A stretch of DNA of 64,000 nucleotides from Leptolyngbya sp. PCC 7375. GTDB taxonomy: Bacteria > Cyanobacteriota > Cyanobacteriia > Phormidesmidales > Phormidesmidaceae. The DNA lies in NCBI RefSeq assembly GCF_000316115.1, contig NZ_JH993793.1:147517-211516 (forward strand), read 5' to 3'. Shown in pieces: positions 1 to 8,518 of the stretch (positions are counted from its first letter, which is position 1; every line of letters begins with the position of its first letter). The notes under the pieces were generated by a model, which had not been told where the DNA came from, did not search any database, and saw nothing but the letters and a program-made list of their open reading frames with translations. A program made the position numbers and the translations under genes.

Positions 1-1
1 T

Positions 2-814
2 GCGTGTCGGGTTGTATTACAGCGGTTTCGTCAACACCACCTCCATCTCATTAGTCGCAGTCGCATCTCAACGGTGGCACGGGCCGAGTTTTCAGCGAAT
101 CCACAGGTCGCAAAACGAGGACGCCCTCGACAATGGGGAGCCAAAATCAGGCTCAGAGACTTGTTCGAGGAGACCGATAGCTGGTTAAGCGAAACGGTCT
201 CACTCTATGGTCAGCCCGTTTCACTGGTCTATCAGTGTTTTCAGTTTTACTGGGATAGCCCCACCGAGAAGGTCCTCTTTGTCCTCACCCAACAACCGTG
301 TGGCAAACGGATGATCCTGCTCTCGTCAGACCTCAGCCTCACTGGACTAGAGGTCATTGAAACCTATACAAAGCGCTTCAAAATCGAGGTCGCTTTTCGC
401 ACCTTGGTTCATCTCCTGGGTGGGTTTGCCTATCGGTTCTGGCTCAAAGCACTCGACAAAATTGCTGACTGGCCTGACTCGATGTACCTGCTCGACTATG
501 ACACCGATATCCAGACCCAAATTCTTAGCAAAGTCGAGGCCTTTGAACGCTTTGTCAACCTCAATGCTATCGCCTTAGGACTACTGCAAGTGCTCGCTCT
601 GGAAATGCCGAATCATATCTGGCGATACTTTCCGGGCTGGTTTCGTACCCTACCCAAGCATGGCTATCCCAGTGAACGGATTGTTCGAATGGCTCTCCAA
701 GACCAGCAAGAGATCGTTTTATCCAAGAGTAGGCCTGCTCTACTGTTGAATAAATTATTGGCGGGTAAGATAGAGCAGGGCAAAACGTCCAAAACACCTT
801 CGTTGGCAGCGTAG
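2..814 (+). pseudogene. DDE transposase, C-terminal part (cut by window edge)
   Basis: The frame is open from base 2 to the stop at 814, so the gene begins outside the window. The visible 270 residues include a basic stretch (KRGRPRQWGAK) and the motif YTKRFKIEVAFRTLVHLLGGFAYRFWLKAL, which matches the last catalytic region (K/R..E..FR) of IS4/IS701-like DDE transposases. A start at 74 is possible in frame but the family would need a longer N-terminus. Nothing downstream belongs to it; the next gene is convergent and only 97 bp away. Whether the complete gene is intact cannot be judged here. Family assignment is by motif only. Confidence 0.7.
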
Positions 815-911
815 GAAAACGACAAAAAGGCAACATTAACTTGTTACTCAATAGTACTCTGCTCATCTTGAATTTAGCAACCTCCCTAAAACAGCTATTG
901 AGCCTTTTTAT

Positions 912-2516
912 TTACGTCCCCGCTGCAATCATTTGGATCGCTTTGGGCATGGCTGGGTCAAATCCACTAAAGTCCCAGGAGTCAGGATCCTGGGGATCCA
1001 CTAGACTCACCTTGTAAGGAGCCAGTGTCACATAGATCGCCTTTGCCTGAGGATTTACCCGACGGCGATAGTCCGCCAGACGCTGACTAGGATGGGCCTT
1101 ACCTGCCCAACTTTCACAGTCAGTCCAAAAGCAAAACACATCGACGTGAACCCGATGGCGAATAGCCCAGTCGTAGGCCACAGCAGCATCCGTACCCCCA
1201 AAGTTTTGGGTAGATGCTTTCGCCAGGGCTGAACTAAAACTATCGCGAGCTGTAATTTTTAGATCGCAAAACTCCGTCGAAAAACCACGAATAATATAGT
1301 TTTGCTCAGCTTTAGCCGTAGCCAGTGCCAACGTAGTGGCAATCTCACAACAGGTTAACCCAACGGAACTAACCGTGTAATAGGACATGGAACCAGACAC
1401 ATCCACCGCATGCAGGAATGTCTTACCTGTCGGCTGAACAACATCAAAGGAACGCTCCAGGGCGGTTTCTAAAATGTCTAACACACGGGGAATGGGCTGC
1501 CATGTTTTCTGACTGCGGCCCAGCTTGCCACCAGACTGATAGGTCTTGAGCGCCTTAAGAATATCAATGGGGTGGATCCGGGCTTTGCGCAGATTCTTTT
1601 TACTCTGCAGTCGTTCTGCTAGATATCTCAAGTTCTTGCTTCTATTGAACGTCAAGACACCTAAATGGGTGAGCGACCCTAAATTACGTAGGAGCGCCCC
1701 CATGGGCATATCCTTGAACAATAGCTGCCAGGCCTCGCGATCCATGTTCCCCACAGGGGCAATCATTTCATGGGTCAATCGCCCTTGACGAATGGCTTCC
1801 AGGGTTAAGGATGGGTCACGCTTGACTCGCTCGTACCACCAAATTTGAGCCATGGCCTCACTTGGCGGTGTGTCCGGCACCGTATCCCACCCCTGGGTTG
1901 CCCACTGGTAAAGGGCCTGATGATCGGGGGTCTCAGGCTTTACATGGAACAGACGCAACGCATCGCGGTGGGTATAACCATGGCGCTGCTGATACTTCAA
2001 TAACTGATAGGCCAAGGCCCTGGCATCAGGATTAGCCAACCAGGTTTTGCCACAGGCACGGATCAGCTTACCAAAGCCCCGTAGGCTGCGGGTGTAGTTA
2101 AGCCATTCATAGAAATGGCTGCCGGTTCGTACAACCTGCAAAAAGATCTCCTGGAATGCCCGCTTGGCAGCTGGGGTTTCTCCCATGGACAATACCACCA
2201 GGGCAAACAGAGGCGCACTGTTATTAATGGCATGACCATCGCTGGCATAGAGAATCTCTTGCGCGGTACGAGCCGGATCCATGGCCACCGCTTGCGTCAC
2301 AACGGTTACAAATTCATCAGTCAGCTCGTACTGATTGGCATAAAAGCTGCCTTGGGCGGTGCCCAATAACAAACAACGCCGTAGCTGTTGCCACAGGTCA
2401 ATTTTGAACTGATATCCACCGGAACGGCCCTGGATCATCTCTGACTGACGACCAGGAATTGGTTGAGTTTGAGGTGTGCGGTTTGCTTTAGTGAAAAAAG
2501 AATAGTTGGCTTTCAT
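912..2516 (-). CDS. rsr: Rsr, bacterial Ro60 orthologue (TROVE + vWA domains)
   Basis: Ro60 proteins form a HEAT-repeat ring that binds Y RNAs and misfolded or degraded RNA, and in bacteria help in RNA quality control and ribonuclease targeting. The start NRTPQTQPIPGRQ, the motif GGYQFKIDLWQQLRRCLLLGT and SDGHAINNSAPLFAL are typical of the TROVE module (about residues 10-340). The C-terminal vWA domain has the MIDAS motif DVSGSMS near residue 372 and GGTDAA near 438. The chosen ATG at 2516 has AGGAGG just upstream and gives 534 residues, the usual family length; an ATG at 2591 in the same frame lacks a good ribosome site and abuts the RNA gene. A tRNA-like RNA gene lies 75 bp upstream on the same strand, an arrangement known for rsr and YrlA-type Y RNAs. 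No rtcB or rtcA lies beside it. Stop at 912. Confidence 0.93.
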   Translation of the reverse strand: MKANYSFFTKANRTPQTQPIPGRQSEMIQGRSGGYQFKIDLWQQLRRCLLLGTAQGSFYANQYELTDEFVTVVTQAVAMDPARTAQEILYASDGHAINNSAPLFALVVLSMGETPAAKRAFQEIFLQVVRTGSHFYEWLNYTRSLRGFGKLIRACGKTWLANPDARALAYQLLKYQQRHGYTHRDALRLFHVKPETPDHQALYQWATQGWDTVPDTPPSEAMAQIWWYERVKRDPSLTLEAIRQGRLTHEMIAPVGNMDREAWQLLFKDMPMGALLRNLGSLTHLGVLTFNRSKNLRYLAERLQSKKNLRKARIHPIDILKALKTYQSGGKLGRSQKTWQPIPRVLDILETALERSFDVVQPTGKTFLHAVDVSGSMSYYTVSSVGLTCCEIATTLALATAKAEQNYIIRGFSTEFCDLKITARDSFSSALAKASTQNFGGTDAAVAYDWAIRHRVHVDVFCFWTDCESWAGKAHPSQRLADYRRRVNPQAKAIYVTLAPYKVSLVDPQDPDSWDFSGFDPAMPKAIQMIAAGT

Positions 2517-2555
2517 CGCTCGGCCCTCCTGGGCAATTGTCAAACTTGGACAAGG

Positions 2556-2579
2556 GAGTAGAGCGGGAGTTGCACCCGC
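2556..2579 (-). other. Hairpin between the Y-like RNA and rsr
   Basis: On the minus strand GCGGG-TGCAACT-CCCGC forms a 5-bp GC stem about 15 nt after the RNA gene and 40 nt before the rsr start. No T-run follows, so it is not a standard terminator. It could be a processing signal or part of the rsr 5' leader. Confidence 0.35.
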
Positions 2580-2591
2580 ATTTGAATTCAA

Positions 2592-2732
2592 TGTGACAGG
2601 GGGGATTCGAACCCCCGACCTCCCGCTTAGAAGGCGATAACCCTAATTCGTCGACCCTTGCGGATAAGGCCCCTTACGAATAAGGGGGTTGAAAAAGGAA
2701 TTTAGGCGCTCTGTCCTCTGAGCTACTGTCAC
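2592..2732 (-). ncRNA. tRNA-Arg(UCU)-like RNA with inserted hairpin domain; candidate Y RNA
   Basis: Read on the minus strand, the 5' GTGACAG pairs perfectly with the 3' CTGTCAC (7-bp acceptor stem, discriminator A, no encoded CCA). Then come TA, a 4-bp D stem GCTC/GAGC with loop AGAGGACA, an anticodon loop CTTCTAA (anticodon TCT, 2631-2629), variable region AGGTC, and a T arm GGGGG-TTCGAAT-CCCCC. Between the D arm and the anticodon arm sits an extra 66 nt (2706-2641) closed by CCTAAATTC/GAATTAGG (8 bp, one bulged A) and holding a perfect hairpin CCCCTTA-TTCG-TAAGGGG and a weaker CCTT/AAGG hairpin. The anticodon stem is weak (three Watson-Crick pairs plus one G-U). It lies just upstream of rsr. 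Bacterial YrlA RNAs combine a Ro-binding helix with a tRNA-like module, so a Y RNA is my main reading; a real tRNA-Arg with a misplaced intron-like insert is the alternative. Confidence 0.8.
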
Positions 2733-2894
2733 TTGGTGTCAATGGGCTAGGTTGTCAACCGTTTGCCCCTCGACATGTTTAGAATAGGCAAGCGATTTAC
2801 CCCTAAGCGAATGCTGGCTCAAGCAGCTTAAAGGCTTAATTAATCGGCGTTTTACACTTAGGGGGTGCTGGTCAGTTAGGGGGGGACCTCAACT

Positions 2895-5681
2895 TTGCCC
2901 AAAATCAGTTACGGTCCGGTGGCCAAACAGCGCACATTAACACTGCTCATGGCCCTGGTGGACTATGGCAATGATGAACTAGAGGTGGATGACGTGGCGC
3001 TGGAGCGGCTGCGATCGCAACTCAATCTCCACTGGACCACAGACCGACAGCTGATCGTCCGCACCAAAATCCGTAATCTTGAAACGCTCACCCATCTATC
3101 AGATAGCAATCAGGCCCTCACAAAAGCTCAAATTAAAACCGCCCTTCACCATCTGGAAAACCATCTAGAGCTGTTAGAGGATAATCGCACCAGCCGTCGG
3201 GGTTCGGAGGTGTGGCACTTTACGTTAACGTTGTGGCACCACCGTCGCGATCGCACTGCCCTACTCCACACCTTTGATCAAACCTGGGAACAGCGTCGCT
3301 CCTCTGCCGCAGCAAGCTCCCTTGAAAAACCAGCAGAACACGACATCTGGCAGCAATATTGTCAGCAAGCCCTGGCGGCTACCGTTCAAACGGGGCTGAC
3401 CTCTAATCTGCTTAAGCCTACTGACACCGGAGTTGACCCAACCAAGCTACACATTCCGTTGGCTTTAGTGGATCACACCTTAGACCAATCTGCAAAGCAA
3501 CCATCAGATATTGAAACCATCAACACAGCTGAACTGCTGACTTATCTCCAAAACAGCACGATTCAAACTCTGGCCATCGTGGGAGAACCGGGGTCAGGTA
3601 AAACCACACTCTTACAACATCTGGCACAGCAGATTCTACAGCAAACCTCTGATTTAGCCATTGTGATTCCCCTGGCTCGTTTAGGAACCACACTGATTGA
3701 AGACTATATCCTAAAAGACTGGCTTAAACTTGCCCTAAACCAGCGAGCAGTGACCCCTGAGCAACAAAACACCCTAGCTGAACACATTGAACAGGGCCAT
3801 GGTTGGTTGCTGCTGGATGCTATAGATGAAATGGATCAACGCGGCAGTTTAGCCATTACTCAACTCGCCAATCAACTGCAGGGTTGGCTGAGTAATGGGC
3901 GTATTATCGTCACTTGTCGCCTCAACCTTTGGGATGCAGGCAAAAATACCTTGGGTCATTGGCCCACTTACCGACTGCTGGGCTATGAAAAGTATCGGCA
4001 GCAAATCCAACACTTTATTCGCCAGTGGTTTTCCCACCAGCCTGAACAAGGAAAAGCCCTGTGTCAAAAACTCTCACTTCCAGAAAACAAGCGTCTTCGC
4101 CACAATCTCCGTAATCCCCTACGTCTGGCCTTACTTTGCCGGTTAGGAAATAGCGGACACCTTCCCAACACACAACACCAGCTCTACCAGCAGTTTGTTA
4201 CGGCTCTTTATGACTGGCAGCAGGACACCTCTCCCACGACGCTGCTAGAACAGCATCAAATCAATCAGGTGCTATCAAAACTCGCCATTGTTACCCTCAA
4301 AGCCTCGACCACTCAGCTGAATCTCCCGCTGGTAACTCAACACCTGCAAGCCGCAGAACTCCCCTGGTTTGAACGGGCAATGCAACTAGGTTGGCTAATG
4401 CCCCTGGCAACGTCCACAGGTGAGAAAGTCTACGGCTTTCTGCATGGTACGTTTCGTGATTATTTTGCAGCCCAGGCTATCGAAGAGTGGCAATACTTTA
4501 CGACGCCAAAGGACGCTCAATTACCCATGGTGCTACCAAACTGGCAACCCGTGATTCTTCTCTGGTTAGGTCGTAGTGATATCGCAAACACTGACAAGAC
4601 TGCGCTAATTGATGCCTTACTGGACTTCCAAGATAACTGTGGTGGATTCTTTGAGCATCGCACCTGGCTACTTGCCGGTAGAGCCTTGGGAGAATATGCT
4701 GAGTTTCCCAAAGCCCATGGCATCATTCAACAACTGATAACATGGCGTTTTAACTTAACACGCAAGATCTCACCCATTTTGATCGAAGCTGCTAAAGCGG
4801 CCTTAGCTGAGTCTGATCTGAGTCAGGTGACCCAGGTGCTTACCCAGTTCGCGCAAGACCCCAACCAGGATTTCTTTGATCGATGGATGGCCGCCTACAG
4901 CCTAGGGCGCAGCTACGATCCACAGAGTCAGGTCGCCATCGAAACCCTTGAAGCTTTATTACCGACCGCACGTAGTGACTATCTCAAAATGGATATGGCC
5001 CGTCATTTGGGCACGTTATTCCCAGGCCATGGTTTAGCCATTGAAACACTAGAAGAGATTATTCATAGGAGTCAACAACCTATTGCACAACGAAAAGCGG
5101 CCCTACGCTTAGCAAAGGTTGATCCCCATCATCCCTTACCTGTCGCAACTTTAGAAGACTTACTAGCCCATAATCCTCAAGATAAACCGACGTTAGACGC
5201 GCTGGTCAACCTTAACCCCAACCATCCCGTCCTCATAAACAGAGAGTCATCCTCCCAATCTCCTAGACACTTACAACACCGAAGCGGCAAAAAACAGCAG
5301 TACCAGCCTGATGTCACTAAACAAATTGACAGTCTGGTGACTCGGATAGAAAAGGGCGATCGCAATCGCCTACGACTAGCCCAAAAGCTGAACCAGCTGC
5401 AACCTGGACATCCTATTGCCATAGAGACACTATGGCAGTACCTGATCACTAGCGAGAATAAAACGCAACGTAAACAAGCTGGCAAAACATTACAACTTGC
5501 GGCTACTGATGCTCAGTTACCCCAACTCGTATCAAAACTACGCCTCATATACGAACAAGCCACCATAGCCGAAAACAAAGATCAACAATTAGCCTTCTTC
5601 AAATTACTCTGGACTTGGTCAGGCACCTTGGGTTATCCAGACTTTCTCGCAGCTTGGCAGAGCGCTGAAACTAAGCTGTGA
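2895..5681 (+). CDS. NACHT-family NTPase with C-terminal HEAT-like repeats
   Basis: This is a 928-residue STAND NTPase. An N-terminal region (about 1-130, YGPVAKQRTLTLLMALVDYGNDELEVD) resembles the winged-helix-like leader seen in many cyanobacterial NACHT proteins. The NACHT core has Walker A GEPGSGKTTLL near 229 and Walker B GWLLLDAIDEMDQ near 305. The C-terminal third carries repeats of the form hAIETLExLL about every 32-35 residues (for example near 685, 720, 750 and 845), probably a helical sensor solenoid. Bacterial NACHT proteins include anti-phage proteins that act through oligomerisation after sensing; that role is inferred here. No effector domain is recognisable. The start is a TTG with a G-rich stretch upstream. 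It diverges from rsr and its RNA, with the shared intergenic region 2733-2894 likely holding both promoters. Confidence 0.88.
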   Translation: MPKISYGPVAKQRTLTLLMALVDYGNDELEVDDVALERLRSQLNLHWTTDRQLIVRTKIRNLETLTHLSDSNQALTKAQIKTALHHLENHLELLEDNRTSRRGSEVWHFTLTLWHHRRDRTALLHTFDQTWEQRRSSAAASSLEKPAEHDIWQQYCQQALAATVQTGLTSNLLKPTDTGVDPTKLHIPLALVDHTLDQSAKQPSDIETINTAELLTYLQNSTIQTLAIVGEPGSGKTTLLQHLAQQILQQTSDLAIVIPLARLGTTLIEDYILKDWLKLALNQRAVTPEQQNTLAEHIEQGHGWLLLDAIDEMDQRGSLAITQLANQLQGWLSNGRIIVTCRLNLWDAGKNTLGHWPTYRLLGYEKYRQQIQHFIRQWFSHQPEQGKALCQKLSLPENKRLRHNLRNPLRLALLCRLGNSGHLPNTQHQLYQQFVTALYDWQQDTSPTTLLEQHQINQVLSKLAIVTLKASTTQLNLPLVTQHLQAAELPWFERAMQLGWLMPLATSTGEKVYGFLHGTFRDYFAAQAIEEWQYFTTPKDAQLPMVLPNWQPVILLWLGRSDIANTDKTALIDALLDFQDNCGGFFEHRTWLLAGRALGEYAEFPKAHGIIQQLITWRFNLTRKISPILIEAAKAALAESDLSQVTQVLTQFAQDPNQDFFDRWMAAYSLGRSYDPQSQVAIETLEALLPTARSDYLKMDMARHLGTLFPGHGLAIETLEEIIHRSQQPIAQRKAALRLAKVDPHHPLPVATLEDLLAHNPQDKPTLDALVNLNPNHPVLINRESSSQSPRHLQHRSGKKQQYQPDVTKQIDSLVTRIEKGDRNRLRLAQKLNQLQPGHPIAIETLWQYLITSENKTQRKQAGKTLQLAATDAQLPQLVSKLRLIYEQATIAENKDQQLAFFKLLWTWSGTLGYPDFLAAWQSAETKL

Positions 5682-5693
5682 ACTAGTGCATTC

Positions 5694-5713
5694 AGGTGCA
5701 GACGTCTGCACCT
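5694..5713. promoter_or_regulatory. Perfect palindrome downstream of parB (parS-like site 1)
   Basis: AGGTGCAGACGTCTGCACCT is a perfect 20-bp palindrome just after the stop of the NACHT gene and before the 3' end of parB. The core GTGCAGACGTCTGCAC recurs exactly at 7593-7608 upstream of parA. Flanking of a par operon by identical palindromes suggests centromere (parS) or operator sites bound by ParB; this is inference. Confidence 0.6.
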
Positions 5714-5742
5714 TCGGAGACTATTAACCAGGATTTCGTAGA

Positions 5743-6669
5743 CTATGACAAAATACGTTCAATCGCATCCCTCAGGGCATTTAATCGTTGCAGTTGTAGA
5801 TCGCTAAGAACTAATGCATCCAACTCTTCAACAGCATGGTTCAGGTTATCTAGCATGCGATCAGCTTTGGTAATTTTGCTAACTGTCTTCTTGCCATTGT
5901 TAGCTTTACGTTGTTTCTCGTGGGTACTGATCGCTTTTCTTAGTTGAGAAAATGACACCTCATGCACTTCAATGATGTCTTCTTCAAGGGGCAACTTACC
6001 CGCAAGCAACCCCGTTAACGCAACAGGTTCGGGCAAGCGGTAAACCTGTTCTAGCTTGGATACGCCCAGTTCCAGAACACCAGCAATACTATCGGCATAG
6101 GAATCTAAAAAGGACTCAACAATATCTTTGTTGACCTGTTTCCCTAAGGATTTAAGATGTTGTTCCAGTTCAGTAGACAATGCCTTGCCATCACGAATGG
6201 ACTCGGCAATTTGCAAGAACTCTTTTAAGCCACGAGTCACCCGACGATAGGCCCACACCTGGCGTGTGGTAATAGGTGTGCCATTGGGTCGACGTACTTC
6301 ACCCCCTTTAATAAAGGCAGTGAGATTGTCATAATCTTTCTCCTTATAGAGATGTTTCTCTTCAATTACATCTAAGCGACTACCAATGGCATAGGCATAT
6401 ATGGTGCTTTGGGCCTGGGCTGTTTGGAGAGCCTGATCAATCTGACCTTGATAGGTTTCAATTTCATGCAACAGCGTATTCAAGGGCTGAGCATTATTGG
6501 CCTGACAAATATCGAGTGCCCGTAACCAATTTTCACGATCGGCCAGGTCCACACGTTCTAAGTTGACAACTTCATCTGCAGTCTTACGTTTGGGGACGAC
6601 CGCTAGTTTGCGAGGTACGGGGGCTTTCTCAGCAACAGTCGCTACCCTGGAAAAACTTTTTTTAGCCAA
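5743..6669 (-). CDS. parB: ParB-like plasmid partition protein
   Basis: This 308-residue protein is encoded directly after parA, overlapping it by 8 nt, which is the classic parA-parB arrangement. The N-terminus is basic and disordered (about 1-40). The middle part is helical, and TPITTRQVWAYRRVTRGLKEFL (about 135-160) could be part of the DNA-binding helix-turn-helix region. The C-terminus is a likely coiled coil or dimer helix (KADRMLDNLNHAVEELDALVLSDLQLQRLNALRDAIERIL). I cannot see the conserved ParB/Spo0J CTP-binding box (GERR), so this is a divergent type of partner. The start used is a TTG inside the parA stop region; other starts downstream are possible. It would bind the nearby palindromes and load ParA during plasmid segregation. 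Confidence 0.7.
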   Translation of the reverse strand: MAKKSFSRVATVAEKAPVPRKLAVVPKRKTADEVVNLERVDLADRENWLRALDICQANNAQPLNTLLHEIETYQGQIDQALQTAQAQSTIYAYAIGSRLDVIEEKHLYKEKDYDNLTAFIKGGEVRRPNGTPITTRQVWAYRRVTRGLKEFLQIAESIRDGKALSTELEQHLKSLGKQVNKDIVESFLDSYADSIAGVLELGVSKLEQVYRLPEPVALTGLLAGKLPLEEDIIEVHEVSFSQLRKAISTHEKQRKANNGKKTVSKITKADRMLDNLNHAVEELDALVLSDLQLQRLNALRDAIERILS

Positions 6670-7501
6670 CGGTCTCTACCTCCAGAAGATTAGACGAACT
6701 ACGTAGGGATTCTAAATACTCTGCGATCGCAACAAATGGTTTACGATGTTCTTCTTTCACAGAGCTGTAAGAATAAAGCGACTCCCCTTGAGCCGATAGC
6801 TCTGAATACACGGTTAAATCTCGAATGGGAGGAGAGGTCCAAGACTCTTCGGTTTGATGGGGCAAATGGGTACGCACATCCCAATCGATAATTTGCTGGT
6901 GGATGCTCTTATGCAAACTGGTGGACTTCATGCGGTTCGGGACCAATGTGGAAACTCGCAAATCAGGATTCGCCCGATCAGCAATCTGACTCACCATTTG
7001 CAATAGTTCTGGAATATTCTTCAGAGCAAAGTACTCAGTTTGCACCGGCACTAACACCTGATCACAGGCAACTAAAGCATTTTTGGTAAATAGACCTTCC
7101 CCTTTAGGAGTATCTAGCAGAACATAATCGTAGTTCTCATAAATACTATTAAACTGAGCCAAGGCGTCCTTTAGACGGCCCTCACTGGATAAGCCTTTTT
7201 CGATTTCAGTTTGATATCCGCCTAAATCCATACCTGGAGTAAGCAGGTGGCACCAACCCTGCACGTCGATAATGCCCTGAGCCATTAGATCAGCCTGATC
7301 TCGCTTGGGAGCATAGAGAATTTGACCAATATCAGGGGATGAAGCGTCGCGTTCAGCGCCCATAGCGGAGGAAAGATCCCCCTGATGGTCTAAATCAATG
7401 CATAAAACTTTTTTGCCCAGATGGGCTAGGGTGGCAGCTAGACAGAACGTGATAGTGGTTTTGCCAACGCCTCCTTTAATTGCTGCGATCGCGATAATCA
7501 T
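6662..7501 (-). CDS. parA: ParA partition ATPase
   Basis: A deviant-Walker ATPase: the ATG at 7501 gives MIIAIAAIKGGVGKTTITFCLA, with the deviant Walker A KGGVGKTT at residues 9-16. CIDLDHQGDLSSAMG follows as the A' motif, and YDYVLLDTPKG as Walker B. Length is 279 residues, normal for plasmid ParA without an N-terminal HTH. An in-frame ATG 45 bp further upstream would add residues unrelated to the family, and the protein starts cleanly at the ATPase fold. ParA forms ATP-dependent patterns on the nucleoid that position plasmid copies. It is the first gene of the parAB operon, followed by parB with an 8-nt overlap. Its upstream region contains TTGCA-containing motifs and a palindrome that may serve in autoregulation. 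Confidence 0.93.
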   Translation of the reverse strand: MIIAIAAIKGGVGKTTITFCLAATLAHLGKKVLCIDLDHQGDLSSAMGAERDASSPDIGQILYAPKRDQADLMAQGIIDVQGWCHLLTPGMDLGGYQTEIEKGLSSEGRLKDALAQFNSIYENYDYVLLDTPKGEGLFTKNALVACDQVLVPVQTEYFALKNIPELLQMVSQIADRANPDLRVSTLVPNRMKSTSLHKSIHQQIIDWDVRTHLPHQTEESWTSPPIRDLTVYSELSAQGESLYSYSSVKEEHRKPFVAIAEYLESLRSSSNLLEVETVG

Positions 7502-7611
7502 TGTCCCAATCCACAATTGCACAACTGTACACCGGATAGGATACATCAGTATTGCAATTTTGAACCATAAAATTGTGAATCAGTGCAATTAAGTGCAGAC
7601 GTCTGCACTTA
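7502..7611 (-). promoter_or_regulatory. parAB promoter region with palindrome (parS-like site 2) and TTGCA boxes
   Basis: Positions 7590-7611 form a perfect palindrome with core GTGCAGACGTCTGCAC, the same core as at 5694-5713. Between it and the parA start lie several related short boxes: CAATTGCACAA (about 7514), TATTGCAATTT (about 7550), AAATTGTGAA (about 7570) and AGTGCAATTAAG (about 7582). This density suggests ParA/ParB operator sites. No clear -35/-10 pair was assigned. Confidence 0.55.
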
Positions 7612-7983
7612 CAAGAAAAATATGGCAATGGATACAACACTGAAGACACGCTGGTGTGAGGTCAAAACCGTCCACACCATAGGGTTGCAGATCTGGCAGC
7701 GGCACGGCAGAAAGCTATCCTGCTTCAACCGGAGTAGGCCGCAGACATCCAGCCATAATGCTATGTACGAAGCCTACTCTATAACCGTTCGCTCAACGTT
7801 CAAATTAGGTATATCATTCATGGTGCAATCCTTACTTTGCAAGGGTTATAGCTTTGTTCGCCCGCCGTGCAATTCAGTTCGACGAGTGTTCGAATATGAA
7901 GCCTTTGAACGGTATGGATACCGATTTACCTGCGAGGGTAAGGATGATGTCTAATTTATCTGGAGCGTAGAAAAATTTAAATA
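7612..7983. other. Non-coding stretch, nothing recognised
   Basis: A 123-codon open frame crosses this stretch (7583-7954, plus strand) but its composition (Cys, Arg and Ser rich, no hydrophobic pattern), lack of a ribosome site and overlap with the par palindrome argue against a gene. No other structure was seen. Confidence 0.4.
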
Positions 7984-8518
7984 GGGGGTCAGAAATCTAG
8001 CCACTCATTAGCTGAAACCTTCTCACAACAAGGCCTGAAGGGTGTCAGAAAACTCAGCGGAAACGCTCTAGAATAGGGTGTTAGAAAACTGAGGGCTAAT
8101 AGCCTCAAACACCTATTGCATAAGCACTGGAGGGTGTCAGAAAACTAAAATTCGTAAGTTCGGCACCTTTACCCAACCCTGTAATATCAAAAACCACTCG
8201 CCAGGATTTCTGACCCCCCTGTTAAAAGTCAACCCATAATGGGCTATTCTCCATAATTAATACTTTTGTACTTATCAGTCCACATAATGCTCGAATCCGG
8301 CCAGGTAGTCCCCATCAAATTTAAGGATCGCGACTTCAGGGTGGTGATCATCGATCCTGATGGACTTGGCCCCGACCGACCCACCATTGGCGTGGGGTAT
8401 CGCACCATGAGCCGCCATACCAATGTACCGGCCCAAACCTTTGCCGATAGGGTGTCAGAAATCGAGGGGGTAAACTACCTCAAGCTCCCATCTGGCAAGC
8501 AGTTTAGGGTGTCAGAGA
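7984..8518. repeat. GGGTGTCAGAAA repeat array (iteron-like), running into the next gene
   Basis: Copies: GGGGTCAGAAAT about 7985-7996, GGGTGTCAGAAAACT 8040-8054, GGGTGTTAGAAAACT 8076-8090, GGGTGTCAGAAAACT 8132-8146, an inverted copy (ATTTCTGACCCCCC) 8206-8219, then GGGTGTCAGAAAT 8450-8462 and GGGTGTCAGAGAT 8508-8520 inside the following coding region, where both encode RVSEI. Spacing is irregular (36-230 bp). Such arrays are typical of iteron or operator regions bound by a plasmid protein, probably one encoded just downstream. Confidence 0.65.

Noticed and set aside
2592..2732. Ordinary tRNA-Arg gene with a group I intron
   Set aside because: The insert is only about 66 nt and lies between the D and anticodon arms, not in the anticodon loop; group I introns in cyanobacterial tRNAs are longer and sit in the anticodon loop.
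7583..7954. 123-codon open frame on the plus strand upstream of the repeat array
   Set aside because: Overlaps the parAB palindrome, has no ribosome site, and its Cys/Arg/Ser-rich composition lacks a protein-like pattern.
7984..8146. CRISPR-like short array
   Set aside because: Repeat units of 12-15 bp with irregular gaps and copies in coding sequence fit iterons, not CRISPR.
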